Source: Firm-08 sp045546995 (lineage in GTDB: Bacteria; Bacillota; Clostridia; Oscillospirales; QAKW01). From it: a stretch of 64,000 bases of DNA. Shown piece by piece: positions 52,863-60,828 of this stretch. Position 1 is the first letter of the stretch; each line of letters starts with the position of its first letter. A program made the position numbers and the translations under genes. The notes beneath the pieces were generated by a model. The model made no database searches. It was not told the origin of the DNA and was given only the letters and a program-made list of their open reading frames with translations. The DNA is taken from NCBI GenBank assembly GCA_045546995.1, contig JAZQDW010000056.1:1-64000 (forward strand). The letters are read 5' to 3'.

Positions 52863-53354
52863 TTATTTCACGATTTTACTATGGATCACTTCACTCAAAC
52901 GGTCAGCCAGGGTCGCTTCGTCTAATTCAAGCACCATTGCCATTTCAGTAACTAAAATTCCGCGGGACAAGATCAGCATTTTTCTGTCACCGGTGGAAAG
53001 GCCGTTGGTGGCATCCCGGATCATCAGCTCTCTGACGACCTGAGCCACGTTGTCAAGATCACCTTTTTTCAAGCGTTCCATATTGATCTGATACCGCTTG
53101 GTCCAGGTGAGATTTTGGTCGATATTGCAGCATTCAAACTCGTGCAGAACACGTAATGCTTCTTCTTTTTCAGTGATGGGTCGCAGTTGTATTTCTGCTT
53201 TGTTTTCAACGGGCAGACAAAGCTTGATGTTGCCATTGATTATGTGGATGGTGTAATAATCTGCGGTTTTGCCGCTGATTTCCCTGCTTTCAATATTTTC
53301 TATATAACCCGTGCCATGCATGGGGTATACAATTTTATCGCCGATGGCATACAT
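52863..53354 (-). CDS. CarD family transcriptional regulator
   Basis: 163 residues. The N-terminal CarD_CdnL_TRCF domain (about 1-60) begins YAIGDKIVYPMHGTGYIENIESREI; it binds the RNA polymerase beta subunit. The C-terminal helical DNA-binding part follows (RYQINMERLKKGDLDNVAQVVRELMIRD). CarD proteins stabilise promoter complexes, especially for rRNA. The start at 53354 is set by AGGAGGAGA. Own promoter and terminator. Confidence 0.9.
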   Translation of the reverse strand: MYAIGDKIVYPMHGTGYIENIESREISGKTADYYTIHIINGNIKLCLPVENKAEIQLRPITEKEEALRVLHEFECCNIDQNLTWTKRYQINMERLKKGDLDNVAQVVRELMIRDATNGLSTGDRKMLILSRGILVTEMAMVLELDEATLADRLSEVIHSKIVK

Positions 53355-53381
53355 TTGCTTTCTCCTCCTATTTCTACAACA

Positions 53382-53410
53382 ATTATACTCTTTTTTTCCA
53401 AAATAATCAA
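53382..53410 (-). promoter_or_regulatory. Promoter for the CarD gene
   Basis: Minus-strand TTGATT (53410-53405), 17-base spacer, TATAAT (53387-53382). Confidence 0.7.
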
Positions 53411-53441
53411 GTGAAAAAACCATTAGAAATTGAAAAAAAGG

Positions 53442-53470
53442 TTGTATTCATTGGGGTTTGCTGTTATACT
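53442..53470 (+). promoter_or_regulatory. Promoter for the zinc-ribbon protein gene
   Basis: TTGTAT (53442-53447), 17-base spacer, TATACT (53465-53470). Confidence 0.6.
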
Positions 53471-53505
53471 ATATTTGTAATAAAATGTTAAAAGGAGAGA
53501 TTAAA

Positions 53506-53868
53506 GTGGCAATTTTTGATGATATCGTTCGTACTACGCAAAAGGCTGGTAAGGCAATTGCCGATACCGCTACGGATGTTTACGACTTTACCAAGGTAAG
53601 CTATAATCTGGCCGCCTTGGAGAATAAACTCAAGGAAGTGCTGATTAAGATCGGTCGCTATACCGTGGATGCTCAGCATAATGAGCAACCGGATGAGGAG
53701 TATTTGTCGTTACTGCTCTCCCAGGTTGAGGAACTGGAAATTCAGATTGAAAAGGCCAAGGGGCAACGGGCTGAAATCAAAAAAGAGGTGATTTGTCCCG
53801 AGTGCAATCATTCCAATTCCAAGAACAACGCCTTTTGCGCTGCTTGCGGTGCAAAACTGGCTCAATAA
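53506..53868 (+). CDS. Small coiled-coil protein with C-terminal zinc ribbon
   Basis: 120 residues. GTG 53506 is chosen, following AAAGGAGAG. The N-terminal 30 residues are amphipathic (FDDIVRTTQKAGKAIADTATDVYDFTK), then a coiled coil (about 35-90) and a C-terminal zinc ribbon CPECNHSN-x7-CAACGAKL. This architecture is common in clostridial proteins annotated only as zinc-ribbon domain. Function unknown; a scaffold role is possible. Confidence 0.8.
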   Translation: MAIFDDIVRTTQKAGKAIADTATDVYDFTKVSYNLAALENKLKEVLIKIGRYTVDAQHNEQPDEEYLSLLLSQVEELEIQIEKAKGQRAEIKKEVICPECNHSNSKNNAFCAACGAKLAQ

Positions 53869-53873
53869 GCTGT

Positions 53874-53898
53874 AAAAGCATCCCCAGGGATGCTTTTT
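53874..53898 (+). terminator. Terminator before spoVB
   Basis: AAAAGCATCC/GGATGCTTTTT, loop CCAG, just before the spoVB ribosome site. Confidence 0.65.
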
Positions 53899-53919
53899 AC
53901 GTGAAAGGAACTTCAAAAA

Positions 53920-55524
53920 ATGTCAAAAGCACAACGCAATTTTCTTAGTGGTGCGCTGATCCTGACCATCGCCAATGCGCTCAGCAAGGTGATCGGTGCG
54001 ATCTATAAGATCCCGCTGAATAATTTGGTGGGTACGACCGGTGCCAGCTATTATAATGACGGGTATCAGATCTACGCTTTGCTGTTCGTTCTTTCAACGG
54101 CGGGCGTTCCCGTGGCCATCGCTAAAATGGTTAGTGAGGCGGTTGCTAAGGGCCGCACTAACGAGCCACGTCGGATTTTAAAGAATGCCCTGTGGATCTT
54201 TGGTGCCATTGGTCTGGTGTTGGCGGCTTTGATGATGATCTTTGTCAAACCGTTGTCCAGCTTGTTGCAAAACGGTACGACGGTAAACTATTGTATTGCC
54301 GTCATCGCGCCATCTATATTCTTCGTTTCCGTTTCGTCAGTTATCAAGGGCTATTTTCAGGGCTATAAATGTATGACGCCCAGCGCTTATTTTCAGGTGA
54401 TCGAGTCGGCGTTCAAACTATTCGGCATCGTTATTCTCCTGATTTTGGTTGCTATGGGCTATGGTGAGAATTATATCGTTCTGGCCTGCGGCGGTATTTT
54501 GGGCGTAACCTTCGGCTCTTTTGCCGCATCGCTTTTTATGGTGATTCGCTTCTTACGGGAGAAAGATTTCGGTAAATTTGATCCGATGGCGTTGCCTTCC
54601 CAGCCGTCTCGCTCTATTATTAATACGATTATCACGCTGGCTATTCCTATCTCTCTCAGCTCCGCGGTAATGAGCGTCACCTCCACGCTGGATATGATTT
54701 TTGTCAAATACAGCCTGCAGATGCACGGCCTGTCCATTGAAGAGGCGATTGACGTTTACGGCGCGTATATCGGCGCGACCTCCTCTTTATTTAATCTGCC
54801 GCCCACCATTACCATTACGGTGGGTACGGCGGTGTTACCGTTTTTGACCTCTGCATTCGTTTCGGGACGCAAGGAGGAGGCGTATCGGAATATGCGTTCT
54901 GCCTCTAAGGTAGTCTCTTTGATTGCTATGCCCTGTGCGCTTGGTATGTCAGTCATGAGTGAGGGTATTTTGAAATTACTGTATAAGCGTGAGTATTGGG
55001 AAGTCGGTATTCCCACTATGCGCTTTTTGGCTATTTCGATTTTCTTTGTCAGCTTTGTTTCGTTGACCAGTACCTTCCTGCACAGCGTCGGTAAGGTTAA
55101 ACTGACGTTGTTTACAATGGGTATCGGCGCAGTTTTAAAATTGGTAATCAACCTTGTGATGGTCGAAAAGATCGGTATTATGGGCGCTCCGATGGGTACC
55201 TTTGTGTGCTACGGTGCGATCTTCCTGCTGAACTGTATCTATATTAAAAAGTATATGGGATTTTCCATGCCGATGGGTACGATCTTGTGGCGCCCGTTGC
55301 TTTGCTCCGGTATTTGCTGCGGCGTGGCGTACGGCATTTGGTGGGGATTGAGCCTCTGGAAAGAAAGCAATCTGTGGGTGCTGATCGCTTTGGGTGCTGC
55401 TGTGATCGTTTACGTGATCTGTGTGCTGCTGTTCAAGGTATTGGAGGCTGAGGATCTTACGCTGGTCCCCGGCGGAAGCAAGATCAGTGCGTTTTTGGAA
55501 AGAAAGGGTTGGCTCCATGAGTAA
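53920..55524 (+). CDS. SpoVB/YtgP-like polysaccharide flippase
   Basis: 534 residues, about 14 membrane helices of the MOP exporter superfamily (MurJ/SpoVB). It starts SKAQRNFLSGALILTIANALSKVIGAIYKIPL, the family signature. These proteins flip lipid-linked sugars across the membrane; SpoVB is required for spore cortex. The order spoVB-mazG-hup-S4-yabP-yabQ-divIC matches the Bacillus subtilis yabM-yabN-yabO-yabP-yabQ-divIC region. The following mazG gene overlaps its end by eight bases. Confidence 0.88.
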   Translation: MSKAQRNFLSGALILTIANALSKVIGAIYKIPLNNLVGTTGASYYNDGYQIYALLFVLSTAGVPVAIAKMVSEAVAKGRTNEPRRILKNALWIFGAIGLVLAALMMIFVKPLSSLLQNGTTVNYCIAVIAPSIFFVSVSSVIKGYFQGYKCMTPSAYFQVIESAFKLFGIVILLILVAMGYGENYIVLACGGILGVTFGSFAASLFMVIRFLREKDFGKFDPMALPSQPSRSIINTIITLAIPISLSSAVMSVTSTLDMIFVKYSLQMHGLSIEEAIDVYGAYIGATSSLFNLPPTITITVGTAVLPFLTSAFVSGRKEEAYRNMRSASKVVSLIAMPCALGMSVMSEGILKLLYKREYWEVGIPTMRFLAISIFFVSFVSLTSTFLHSVGKVKLTLFTMGIGAVLKLVINLVMVEKIGIMGAPMGTFVCYGAIFLLNCIYIKKYMGFSMPMGTILWRPLLCSGICCGVAYGIWWGLSLWKESNLWVLIALGAAVIVYVICVLLFKVLEAEDLTLVPGGSKISAFLERKGWLHE

Positions 55525-56251
55525 AGAAATCTTGAAAAAGAAGGAACGTTATAGCTATGAGGATCTGGTGGAGCTGGTCGATATTTTGTGCGCGCCTGAC
55601 GGCTGCCCTTGGGATAACTCGCAGACTCATCAGTCGATCCGTAACAATTTTATCGAAGAAACCTACGAGGCTGTGGAGGGCATTGATAAAAACGACACTG
55701 CCATTATGCAGGAAGAATTGGGTGACGTGCTGCTGCAGGTGGTGCTTCATTGTAAGATCGCCGAAAAGAACGGCACGTTTACAAAGGAGGACGTATTGAC
55801 CGAGCTATGCAAAAAGCTGATCTTTCGTCATCCCCATTTGTTTGCCGAGAATTACACGGCTGAATCTCCCGATCAGGCGCTCTCCAATTGGGAAGCGCTG
55901 AAAAAACAGGAAAAGGGATACGGAACACCCCAAAAAGTGGTTTCTTCCGTCAGCGCCGCATTGCCTGCATTGATGCGCGCGCAAAAGCTGAATGCCAAGG
56001 CGCACAAAAATGGAATCATTGATTCTTTTGCTACTGTCGGGCAGGTTGCAACGGCGACTGAAACGTTGTCTGCCGCTGTCGAAAGCGGTGACAAAGCGGC
56101 GCAGAGTGCGGCACTGGGACAATTGCTTTTTGATATTTGTTCGCTGTCTGCTGCTTTGGATATCAACGCCGAACAGGCACTTTTTGTACAAAATGTAGAA
56201 TTTTGTGAGAATATTTGTGCAAATTGCTCACAAAACAGTGAAAATATTTAA
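55517..56251 (+). CDS. mazG: Nucleoside triphosphate pyrophosphohydrolase MazG
   Basis: 244 residues. MazG hydrolyses NTPs or dNTPs to monophosphates. The first domain opens YEDLVELVDILCAPDGCPWDNSQTHQSIRNNF and holds the metal motif EETYEA...EELGDVLLQVVLH. The second MazG repeat (about 150-240) is degenerate, as usual. B. subtilis YabN is fused to a methylase domain; this one is not. ATG 55517 is inside the spoVB end. Confidence 0.92.
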   Translation: MSKEILKKKERYSYEDLVELVDILCAPDGCPWDNSQTHQSIRNNFIEETYEAVEGIDKNDTAIMQEELGDVLLQVVLHCKIAEKNGTFTKEDVLTELCKKLIFRHPHLFAENYTAESPDQALSNWEALKKQEKGYGTPQKVVSSVSAALPALMRAQKLNAKAHKNGIIDSFATVGQVATATETLSAAVESGDKAAQSAALGQLLFDICSLSAALDINAEQALFVQNVEFCENICANCSQNSENI

Positions 56252-56269
56252 TTTTTTTTGAAAAAGGTA

Positions 56270-56298
56270 TTGCAAAATCCGTTCATTTTTGGGATAAT
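56270..56298 (+). promoter_or_regulatory. Promoter for hup
   Basis: TTGCAA (56270-56275), 17-base spacer, GATAAT (56293-56298). Confidence 0.6.
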
Positions 56299-56361
56299 AT
56301 AGGCATATAAAAGCGAGGCGATTTTTAATATTCGTCTTGTAAAAATAAGGAGGAAATACTC

Positions 56362-56634
56362 ATGAATAAAGCAGAACTCGTCGCAGCCGTTGCTGCAAAA
56401 GCAGAAATTTCTCAGAAAGACGCTGCCAAGGCTTTGGCTGCTATCCTGGACGAAATCCAGGGCGCGCTGAAGAACGGCGAAAAGGTTCAGTTGGTTGGCT
56501 TTGGTTCTTTCGAAGTCAGAGAAAAGGCTGCCAGAAAGGGCAGAAACCCCAAGACCAACGAGGAGATCGATATCCCCGCTTCCAAGTGCCCCGCTTTCAA
56601 GGCCGGCAAAGCATTTAAGGATTTTATTGCCTAA
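56362..56634 (+). CDS. hup: HU family DNA-binding protein
   Basis: 90 residues. HU bends and compacts DNA as a dimer. The signature GFGSFEVREKAARKGRNPKT(N) carries the DNA-binding arm, followed by PAFKAGKAFKDFI. TAAGGAGGA precedes the ATG. Strong codon bias. Confidence 0.96.
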   Translation: MNKAELVAAVAAKAEISQKDAAKALAAILDEIQGALKNGEKVQLVGFGSFEVREKAARKGRNPKTNEEIDIPASKCPAFKAGKAFKDFIA

Positions 56635-56645
56635 GTTAAATCCGT

Positions 56646-56677
56646 GAAGGGACTGAGTTTCAGTCCCTTCTTTCTTT
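56646..56677 (+). terminator. Terminator after hup
   Basis: GAAGGGACTGA/TCAGTCCCTTC, loop GTT, then TTTCTTTT. Confidence 0.75.
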
Positions 56678-56700
56678 TAGGCTCGTAAAGGAGATTGTAT

Positions 56701-56943
56701 ATGCGATTGGATAAATATTTAAAAGTGGCCCGATTGATCAAACGGCGTACCGTGGCGCAGGACGCCTGTAAGGGTGATCGTGTAACCGTCAACGGCAGGG
56801 AGGTTAAGCCTGCTTACCGTGTGAAGGTGGGCGATATCATCGAGATCACGTTTCACAATAAGAGCACACGGGTGGAAGTGCTGGCCTTGGCCGAGCATAT
56901 CGGCGCCGGAGAGGCGGATACACTTTATCGCGTAGTGGACTAA
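56701..56943 (+). CDS. rqcP: S4-domain RNA-binding protein, RqcP/YabO-like
   Basis: 80 residues, a single S4 domain: MRLDKYLKVARLIKRRTVAQDACKGDRVTVNGREVKPAYRVKVGDIIEI. RqcP works with RqcH on stalled 50S subunits, where it positions tRNA for alanine tailing. ATG 56701 has AAAGGAGA six bases upstream; a TTG two codons earlier is unlikely. Transcripts continuing past it meet a terminator before yabP. Confidence 0.9.
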   Translation: MRLDKYLKVARLIKRRTVAQDACKGDRVTVNGREVKPAYRVKVGDIIEITFHNKSTRVEVLALAEHIGAGEADTLYRVVD

Positions 56944-56945
56944 CT

Positions 56946-56974
56946 GCATATTCAAGACCTCTGCTTCATAGAAT
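56946..56974 (+). promoter_or_regulatory. Sigma-E type sporulation promoter for yabP-yabQ
   Basis: -35 GCATATT (56946-56952) matches the sigma-E consensus KMATATT; after a 14-base spacer the -10 CATAGAAT (56967-56974) matches CATACAHT in seven of eight positions. The start point would fall at about 56980-56983, within the loop of the terminator hairpin listed next. Confidence 0.65.
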
Positions 56975-57004
56975 ATATAAAACTATGAAAAGCAGAGGTT
57001 TTTG
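56957..57004 (+). terminator. Terminator between rqcP and yabP that also contains the yabP ribosome site
   Basis: ACCTCTGCTTCATAG (56957-56971) pairs with CTATGAAAAGCAGAGGT (56983-56999; two-base bulge), loop of 11, then TTTTT. The yabP ribosome site AGAGG lies in the 3' arm, so the folded form also blocks translation. Confidence 0.8.
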
Positions 57005-57006
57005 TT

Positions 57007-57276
57007 ATGGATGATATGAAGCAAAAGCATCAGGTCATATTGAAGAACAGAGAAAAGGTGGTAATCAGTGGTGCGGCCGAGGTGGATAGCTTTGACGAAA
57101 ATCACGTGGTAATGATCACCGAGCTTGGCGTATTGCTTGTCAAGGGTGGGGGATTACATATTCAATCACTCAACGTTGACAGCGGTGATGTCAGCGTGAC
57201 GGGGAAGATCGATGCGGTGGAATATATAGAGGCGCAATCAAAGGATACCTCCTTTTGGGGGAAACTCTTTAAGTAA
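57007..57276 (+). CDS. yabP: Spore cortex assembly protein YabP
   Basis: 89 residues. The family pattern is VILKNREKVVISGAAEVDSFDENHVVMITELGVLLVKGGGLHIQSLNVDSGDVSVTGKIDAVEY. YabP localises around the forespore and is needed for cortex formation in B. subtilis. AGAGG is eight bases before the ATG. It is directly followed by yabQ with one base overlap. Confidence 0.92.
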   Translation: MDDMKQKHQVILKNREKVVISGAAEVDSFDENHVVMITELGVLLVKGGGLHIQSLNVDSGDVSVTGKIDAVEYIEAQSKDTSFWGKLFK

Positions 57277-57863
57277 TGTATCTTTCTCTGCAACAGCAGT
57301 TTTTGGCTCTTTGGCTGTCATTTTTGTTGGGCGTCGCCATCGGAGTGCTGTTTGAGGGAATTCGCGTCATACGCCGATTTTGCTCCTCGGGAGTCGTCTG
57401 CTTTTTCTGCGATTTTTTGTTTATTTTTTGTGTGGCGATACTCAGTTTTCGATTTTACCTGAATCATACGGACGGACAATTCAGATGGTTTTATGTCTTG
57501 ACTGAATTCGGCGCGGCAATTCTGTTTCACCGTTTGCTCGGACGCTGGTTGTATCTTGCGGTCATTTGGCTGCTGGAGCGGCTTTTTCATTTGCTCGGAT
57601 GGCTGTTTGCGCCCATTTTCCGTTTTTGTCGGATGCTTTTCGTTTTTTTTCGTAAAACAGTTAATGTAATTTCTAAAAAACTCTTTATTTTTATAAAGAA
57701 ATGTTTTATAATATTCATATATCCGGCGCGACGGATGAAAACGAAAATTAAGGAAAGGAGTGGTACGTATGGCACGCAGAGAAAAAACGATGCCGCGGAA
57801 AGCGGAAAAAGTGAAGAAAACCAAAAAGGTGGCGAGCGGCGGTGTTCGCAGTTTTATCATTAG
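57276..57863 (+). CDS. yabQ: Spore cortex biosynthesis protein YabQ
   Basis: 195 residues. About five membrane helices fill residues 8-130 (LLGVAIGVLFEGIRVIRRF, CDFLFIFCVAILSFRFYL, and so on), typical of YabQ. The last about 45 residues are basic and hydrophilic. The frame continues 95 bases into divIC before a stop, so the final 31 residues are read in another frame of the next gene. This long overlap may be real or may reflect loss of an earlier stop. Confidence 0.85.
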   Translation: MYLSLQQQFLALWLSFLLGVAIGVLFEGIRVIRRFCSSGVVCFFCDFLFIFCVAILSFRFYLNHTDGQFRWFYVLTEFGAAILFHRLLGRWLYLAVIWLLERLFHLLGWLFAPIFRFCRMLFVFFRKTVNVISKKLFIFIKKCFIIFIYPARRMKTKIKERSGTYGTQRKNDAAESGKSEENQKGGERRCSQFYH

Positions 57864-58110
57864 AATACTGTTTGTGGTCTTTGTTTGCTACGTAGCCGTT
57901 TCTTTTATACAGATACAGGTGAGTATCAATGAGAAAAAGCAACAGTTGACCGTGCTGCAGGAAAAAATTGCAGAGCAGGAACAGACCAATGCTGAACTGC
58001 AGGAAATGTTGGACAATGGGATCGACGATGATTATATTGCCAAAATTGCCCGCGAACACGGATATGCTATGCCGGATGAACGCGTGTATGAAAGCACGGC
58101 AGAGGCGTAG
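57769..58110 (+). CDS. divIC: Septum formation initiator, DivIC/FtsB family
   Basis: 113 residues. A basic cytoplasmic tail (1-25, PRKAEKVKKTKK) precedes one membrane helix (about 32-52) and an extracellular coiled coil (VSINEKKQQLTVLQEKIAEQEQTNAELQEML), ending in the conserved DDDYIAKIAREHGYAMPDERVY. DivIC joins FtsL and DivIB in the divisome. ATG 57769 is nine bases after AAGGAG; GTG 57760 is in frame. Confidence 0.9.
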   Translation: MARREKTMPRKAEKVKKTKKVASGGVRSFIIRILFVVFVCYVAVSFIQIQVSINEKKQQLTVLQEKIAEQEQTNAELQEMLDNGIDDDYIAKIAREHGYAMPDERVYESTAEA

Positions 58111-58137
58111 GCAGAGGAGTTTTATGTTTTAAAATGG

Positions 58138-58165
58138 GCGAGCCTAATCGGCTCGCTCGTTTTTG
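58138..58165 (+). terminator. Terminator after divIC
   Basis: GCGAGCC/GGCTCGC, loop TAATC, then TTTTT. Confidence 0.65.
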
Positions 58166-58183
58166 CTTAGAAAGGAACGGCGT

Positions 58184-59668
58184 ATGAAAAAAATTAAAAC
58201 GATCATTTGTTTGGCGATGATTTGCGTACTGTTTGGGGCCTGCGCCCCGAAACGCCAAGCGGACAAGCAGTTGAAGGACGTACCGTATCTGCACGCCGCA
58301 AAAATGCAGATCCTGGATGCATCGGGGCAGGAGATTCGGTTGGCTTCCAAACGGTTTACGATTACCGATGTTACGACGGATCGAACTGCCATTATCGACA
58401 CGTTACAGGAAGAGCGGTATAACAGTATCACTTTGGATTTAAACGGCGCGCTGATCGATGATAGCGCCCTTCCGTGGAAACTGCGGGATGAGGCGGAAAC
58501 GATGATCGATGACGTGATGCAAAAATGTCACGATGCAGAAAAGTATTTGTTGATCGATATTTCCGAATATCCCAAGTCGTATTACGCTTGGTATGATGAT
58601 TCGGATTTCAAAACCGGCGTGGTGGACGTTTGGAAACAATTGGCCGAAAAAATGGCATCACAGCCCTATTTCGGCGCATACGTTCTCAGCGGATTGCCGC
58701 GTACCGGCTCTGCAGAAGAGCGGACAGCGCTTTCTTTTTTTGAGGAAGCGCTGCAAACGATGTGCGATGGGATTCGTCAGCACGATACGGAACATATGAT
58801 TGCGGTCGGTGCGATTTCTCCTTATGTAAAGGACGAGGATGCATTCCACGGTTTCCCCTTGATTCATGATCCGAATTTTGCCTATTGCATCTATCCGCAG
58901 GAAATGGACTTTTTTACCGAGCAGACCCGTGCGGATGATCGGGGCTGTGAGCATCTGACGTATCCGTCAACATATTTGATAACACCGGAAAAACTGATGC
59001 CTTATGAGGAGATCACGGGTAGCGACGTAAATTTCTCCTCTATTCAGTATCAGACTCGCGCCACCAAGGTTTTTAAGATTGAGGATGAACAGTTGTTTGC
59101 GCGTATCGGCGTCAGCGTTAAACCGCCTGATGTGGATGGCGGCGGTGAGCTGCGTGTCTGGACGGTGCATTTTGCCGAGTGCGATCAGGATGGTAAGGAA
59201 CTGAAGGTATTATATGATACCGACACAACGGTGGATATTCCGTTTATGTCGATTGCCGGCTCCGGCGTGCTGGATGAAGGATCGGTGTATGAGGATGACG
59301 GCTCGGCTTATCTTGAGAGTATCAAAGAAAGCACGTTTTTTTATATTAAAGATCTCAATATTCCCGTTGAAAAGGGGAAGTACTATCAGTTGACCGTAAC
59401 GATGAAACAGCGAGGGATGAACAAAGATTTCAGCTGTGCCCCCGCCGTTGGCTTGTACGAACGAAAAGAGATTGCCGCGACCTTTGACGCTTCCTTTGTG
59501 CAGCAATATTATGATACATTATTTGCTGAGGCGGAACAGGTAGGTGTGCCGCTGATTTATGAAGGAATCGGTACAACTGCACCGGCGCAAGGCCGTGGTG
59601 GCGAGCAATACGTTCAGGATGTTAAAAATATGATCCTGCAGCAACAACAGCATTATATTGAACGATGA
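58184..59668 (+). CDS. Lipoprotein with glycosidase-like barrel region
   Basis: 494 residues. Lipoprotein signal MKKIKTIICLAMICVLFGAC, with the lipid-modified Cys at residue 20. Residues about 55-270 resemble the front half of a GH5-like TIM barrel (ITLDLNGALIDD, YLLIDISEYPKSYYAWYDD, FGAYVLSGLP where GH5 enzymes have ELxNEP). A beta-sandwich region follows (about 280-430), and the C-terminus has VPLIYEGIGTTAP, the place of a nucleophile Glu. The acid/base Glu is not evident. Catalysis is therefore doubtful; carbohydrate binding is possible. ATG 58184 follows AAAGGAAC. Confidence 0.6.
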   Translation: MKKIKTIICLAMICVLFGACAPKRQADKQLKDVPYLHAAKMQILDASGQEIRLASKRFTITDVTTDRTAIIDTLQEERYNSITLDLNGALIDDSALPWKLRDEAETMIDDVMQKCHDAEKYLLIDISEYPKSYYAWYDDSDFKTGVVDVWKQLAEKMASQPYFGAYVLSGLPRTGSAEERTALSFFEEALQTMCDGIRQHDTEHMIAVGAISPYVKDEDAFHGFPLIHDPNFAYCIYPQEMDFFTEQTRADDRGCEHLTYPSTYLITPEKLMPYEEITGSDVNFSSIQYQTRATKVFKIEDEQLFARIGVSVKPPDVDGGGELRVWTVHFAECDQDGKELKVLYDTDTTVDIPFMSIAGSGVLDEGSVYEDDGSAYLESIKESTFFYIKDLNIPVEKGKYYQLTVTMKQRGMNKDFSCAPAVGLYERKEIAATFDASFVQQYYDTLFAEAEQVGVPLIYEGIGTTAPAQGRGGEQYVQDVKNMILQQQQHYIER

Positions 59669-59707
59669 AAAAATCGTCTGAAGAAATCTCTTCAGACGAT
59701 TTTTTTA
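59668..59707. terminator. Bidirectional terminator
   Basis: 17-bp perfect stem TCGTCTGAAGA/TCTTCAGACGA flanked by A and T runs, between the lipoprotein and DUF1294 genes. Confidence 0.85.
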
Positions 59708-59961
59708 ATAATAAAAATAATGACAGCTGCTTGCAGTACCAAAATCAAGGGGATTCCCAGTACAAAATACCAATGTCTTGTTTTGTGGCGAATGGCGTGC
59801 ATGGCAAGAAGACAGCCCGGGCTGCCACCGAGCAATGCCAGCAGAAATAGCGTTCGTTCCGAAATGCGCCACTTGCCGTGTGCGGCCCGGTATTTATCTA
59901 CGCACCAGACAATGATGGCAAGAACGTTGATAAGGATCAAATAAATTTCAAAATATATCAT
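59692..59961 (-). CDS. DUF1294 family membrane protein
   Basis: 89 residues, two to three membrane helices. The DUF1294 core is visible: CVDKYRAAHGKWRISERTLFLLALLGGSPGCLLAMHAIRHKTRHWYFVLGIPLIL. Function unknown. It starts ten bases after the ImmA gene and has only a weak ribosome site, so it is probably co-transcribed and translated with it. Confidence 0.85.
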   Translation of the reverse strand: MIYFEIYLILINVLAIIVWCVDKYRAAHGKWRISERTLFLLALLGGSPGCLLAMHAIRHKTRHWYFVLGIPLILVLQAAVIIFIIKKIV

Positions 59962-59971
59962 AGCGTTTTTC

Positions 59972-60421
59972 TTACAGCGTTTCCAAAAAAATATCGATTA
60001 ACGGCGGCTCAACGGATAATAGGGCGGCCATTTGCGTTCGTGTGGTGCCATCGGCCGCCAATTGTCGCACCTGTGTTTCATCCAGTAAAAGATGGGCGGC
60101 AAATACGTTTGCTTCATACTCCGGCTGGGAGGAAAGGTCGTATAAAACCGTCTCTCGTACTCCATCTTGTTTTGCCAGATGGGCGTGCAGGATGTGATGC
60201 CCCAGCTCATGGGCCAATACGATTTTTGCCTCGGTCTCATGGAGGCTTTCATTCAGTACAATAAAAGGATTGCCCAGCATGATGCTGTAAAATCCTTTTA
60301 GGGAACCCAGATCTGCATATTTGATTCCGATGTCCAACTCCCGTGCGATCTGCAGGGGATCACGAGTTTGTAAACGCTGAATCAAAAGCTCTGCTTGTTG
60401 TTTACTGTATGCTTTCGACAC
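59972..60421 (-). CDS. ImmA/IrrE family metallo-endopeptidase
   Basis: 149 residues. The zinc motif is HELGHH (about residue 72), with the third ligand Glu in SQPEYEANVFAAHLLL. This is the ImmA/IrrE fold. In Bacillus ICEBs1 and in Deinococcus such enzymes cut a partner XRE repressor after DNA damage. GTG 60421 is preferred: AAGGAC precedes it and it lies just after the XRE stop; ATG 60466 would overlap the XRE gene. Confidence 0.88.
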   Translation of the reverse strand: MSKAYSKQQAELLIQRLQTRDPLQIARELDIGIKYADLGSLKGFYSIMLGNPFIVLNESLHETEAKIVLAHELGHHILHAHLAKQDGVRETVLYDLSSQPEYEANVFAAHLLLDETQVRQLAADGTTRTQMAALLSVEPPLIDIFLETL

Positions 60422-60425
60422 CGTT

Positions 60426-60812
60426 TCAGTCCTTCTTTTCTTTCTTTTGATTTTTGCGTTTGGCATCCCAGTACAGCTGATTGATAGCGCTCAGCACCTT
60501 ATCCATATCCTCTTGGCTTAATTCGCCGCCGGAAAACAGGCTGCCGGCCCGCACGATCAACTCCTTGGCCTGATAGGCGGCCTCCTGCTGAGGCGGAAGC
60601 TCGGTATCGGCGGTAATGTCTCCCAAAAGATAATCGGTGCTGACGCCGAATAATTTGGCAATGCGGCCGTAAATTTCCGTTTGTTTGGGATAGATCTTAC
60701 AGGTTTCATAATTTTGCAGGGTGCGCAGGGAAACCCCCAATTTGTCCGCCAACGCGCTTTGGGTCAGATGATTTTGGATGCGCAGAACCTTTAATTTTTC
60801 TCCGAATTTCAT
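60426..60812 (-). CDS. XRE/Cro family transcriptional regulator
   Basis: 128 residues. HTH at about 8-62: KLKVLRIQNHLTQSALADKLGVSLRTLQNYETCKIYPKQTE, followed by AKLFGVSTDYLLG. A C-terminal helical extension (about 75-128) ends in a Lys-rich tail. The start at 60812 follows GGAGGC. It is followed by an ImmA/IrrE peptidase gene, the usual partner of a cleavable repressor. Divergent from dinB. Confidence 0.9.
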   Translation of the reverse strand: MKFGEKLKVLRIQNHLTQSALADKLGVSLRTLQNYETCKIYPKQTEIYGRIAKLFGVSTDYLLGDITADTELPPQQEAAYQAKELIVRAGSLFSGGELSQEDMDKVLSAINQLYWDAKRKNQKKEKKD

Positions 60813-60828
60813 AAAAAAGCCTCCAATA

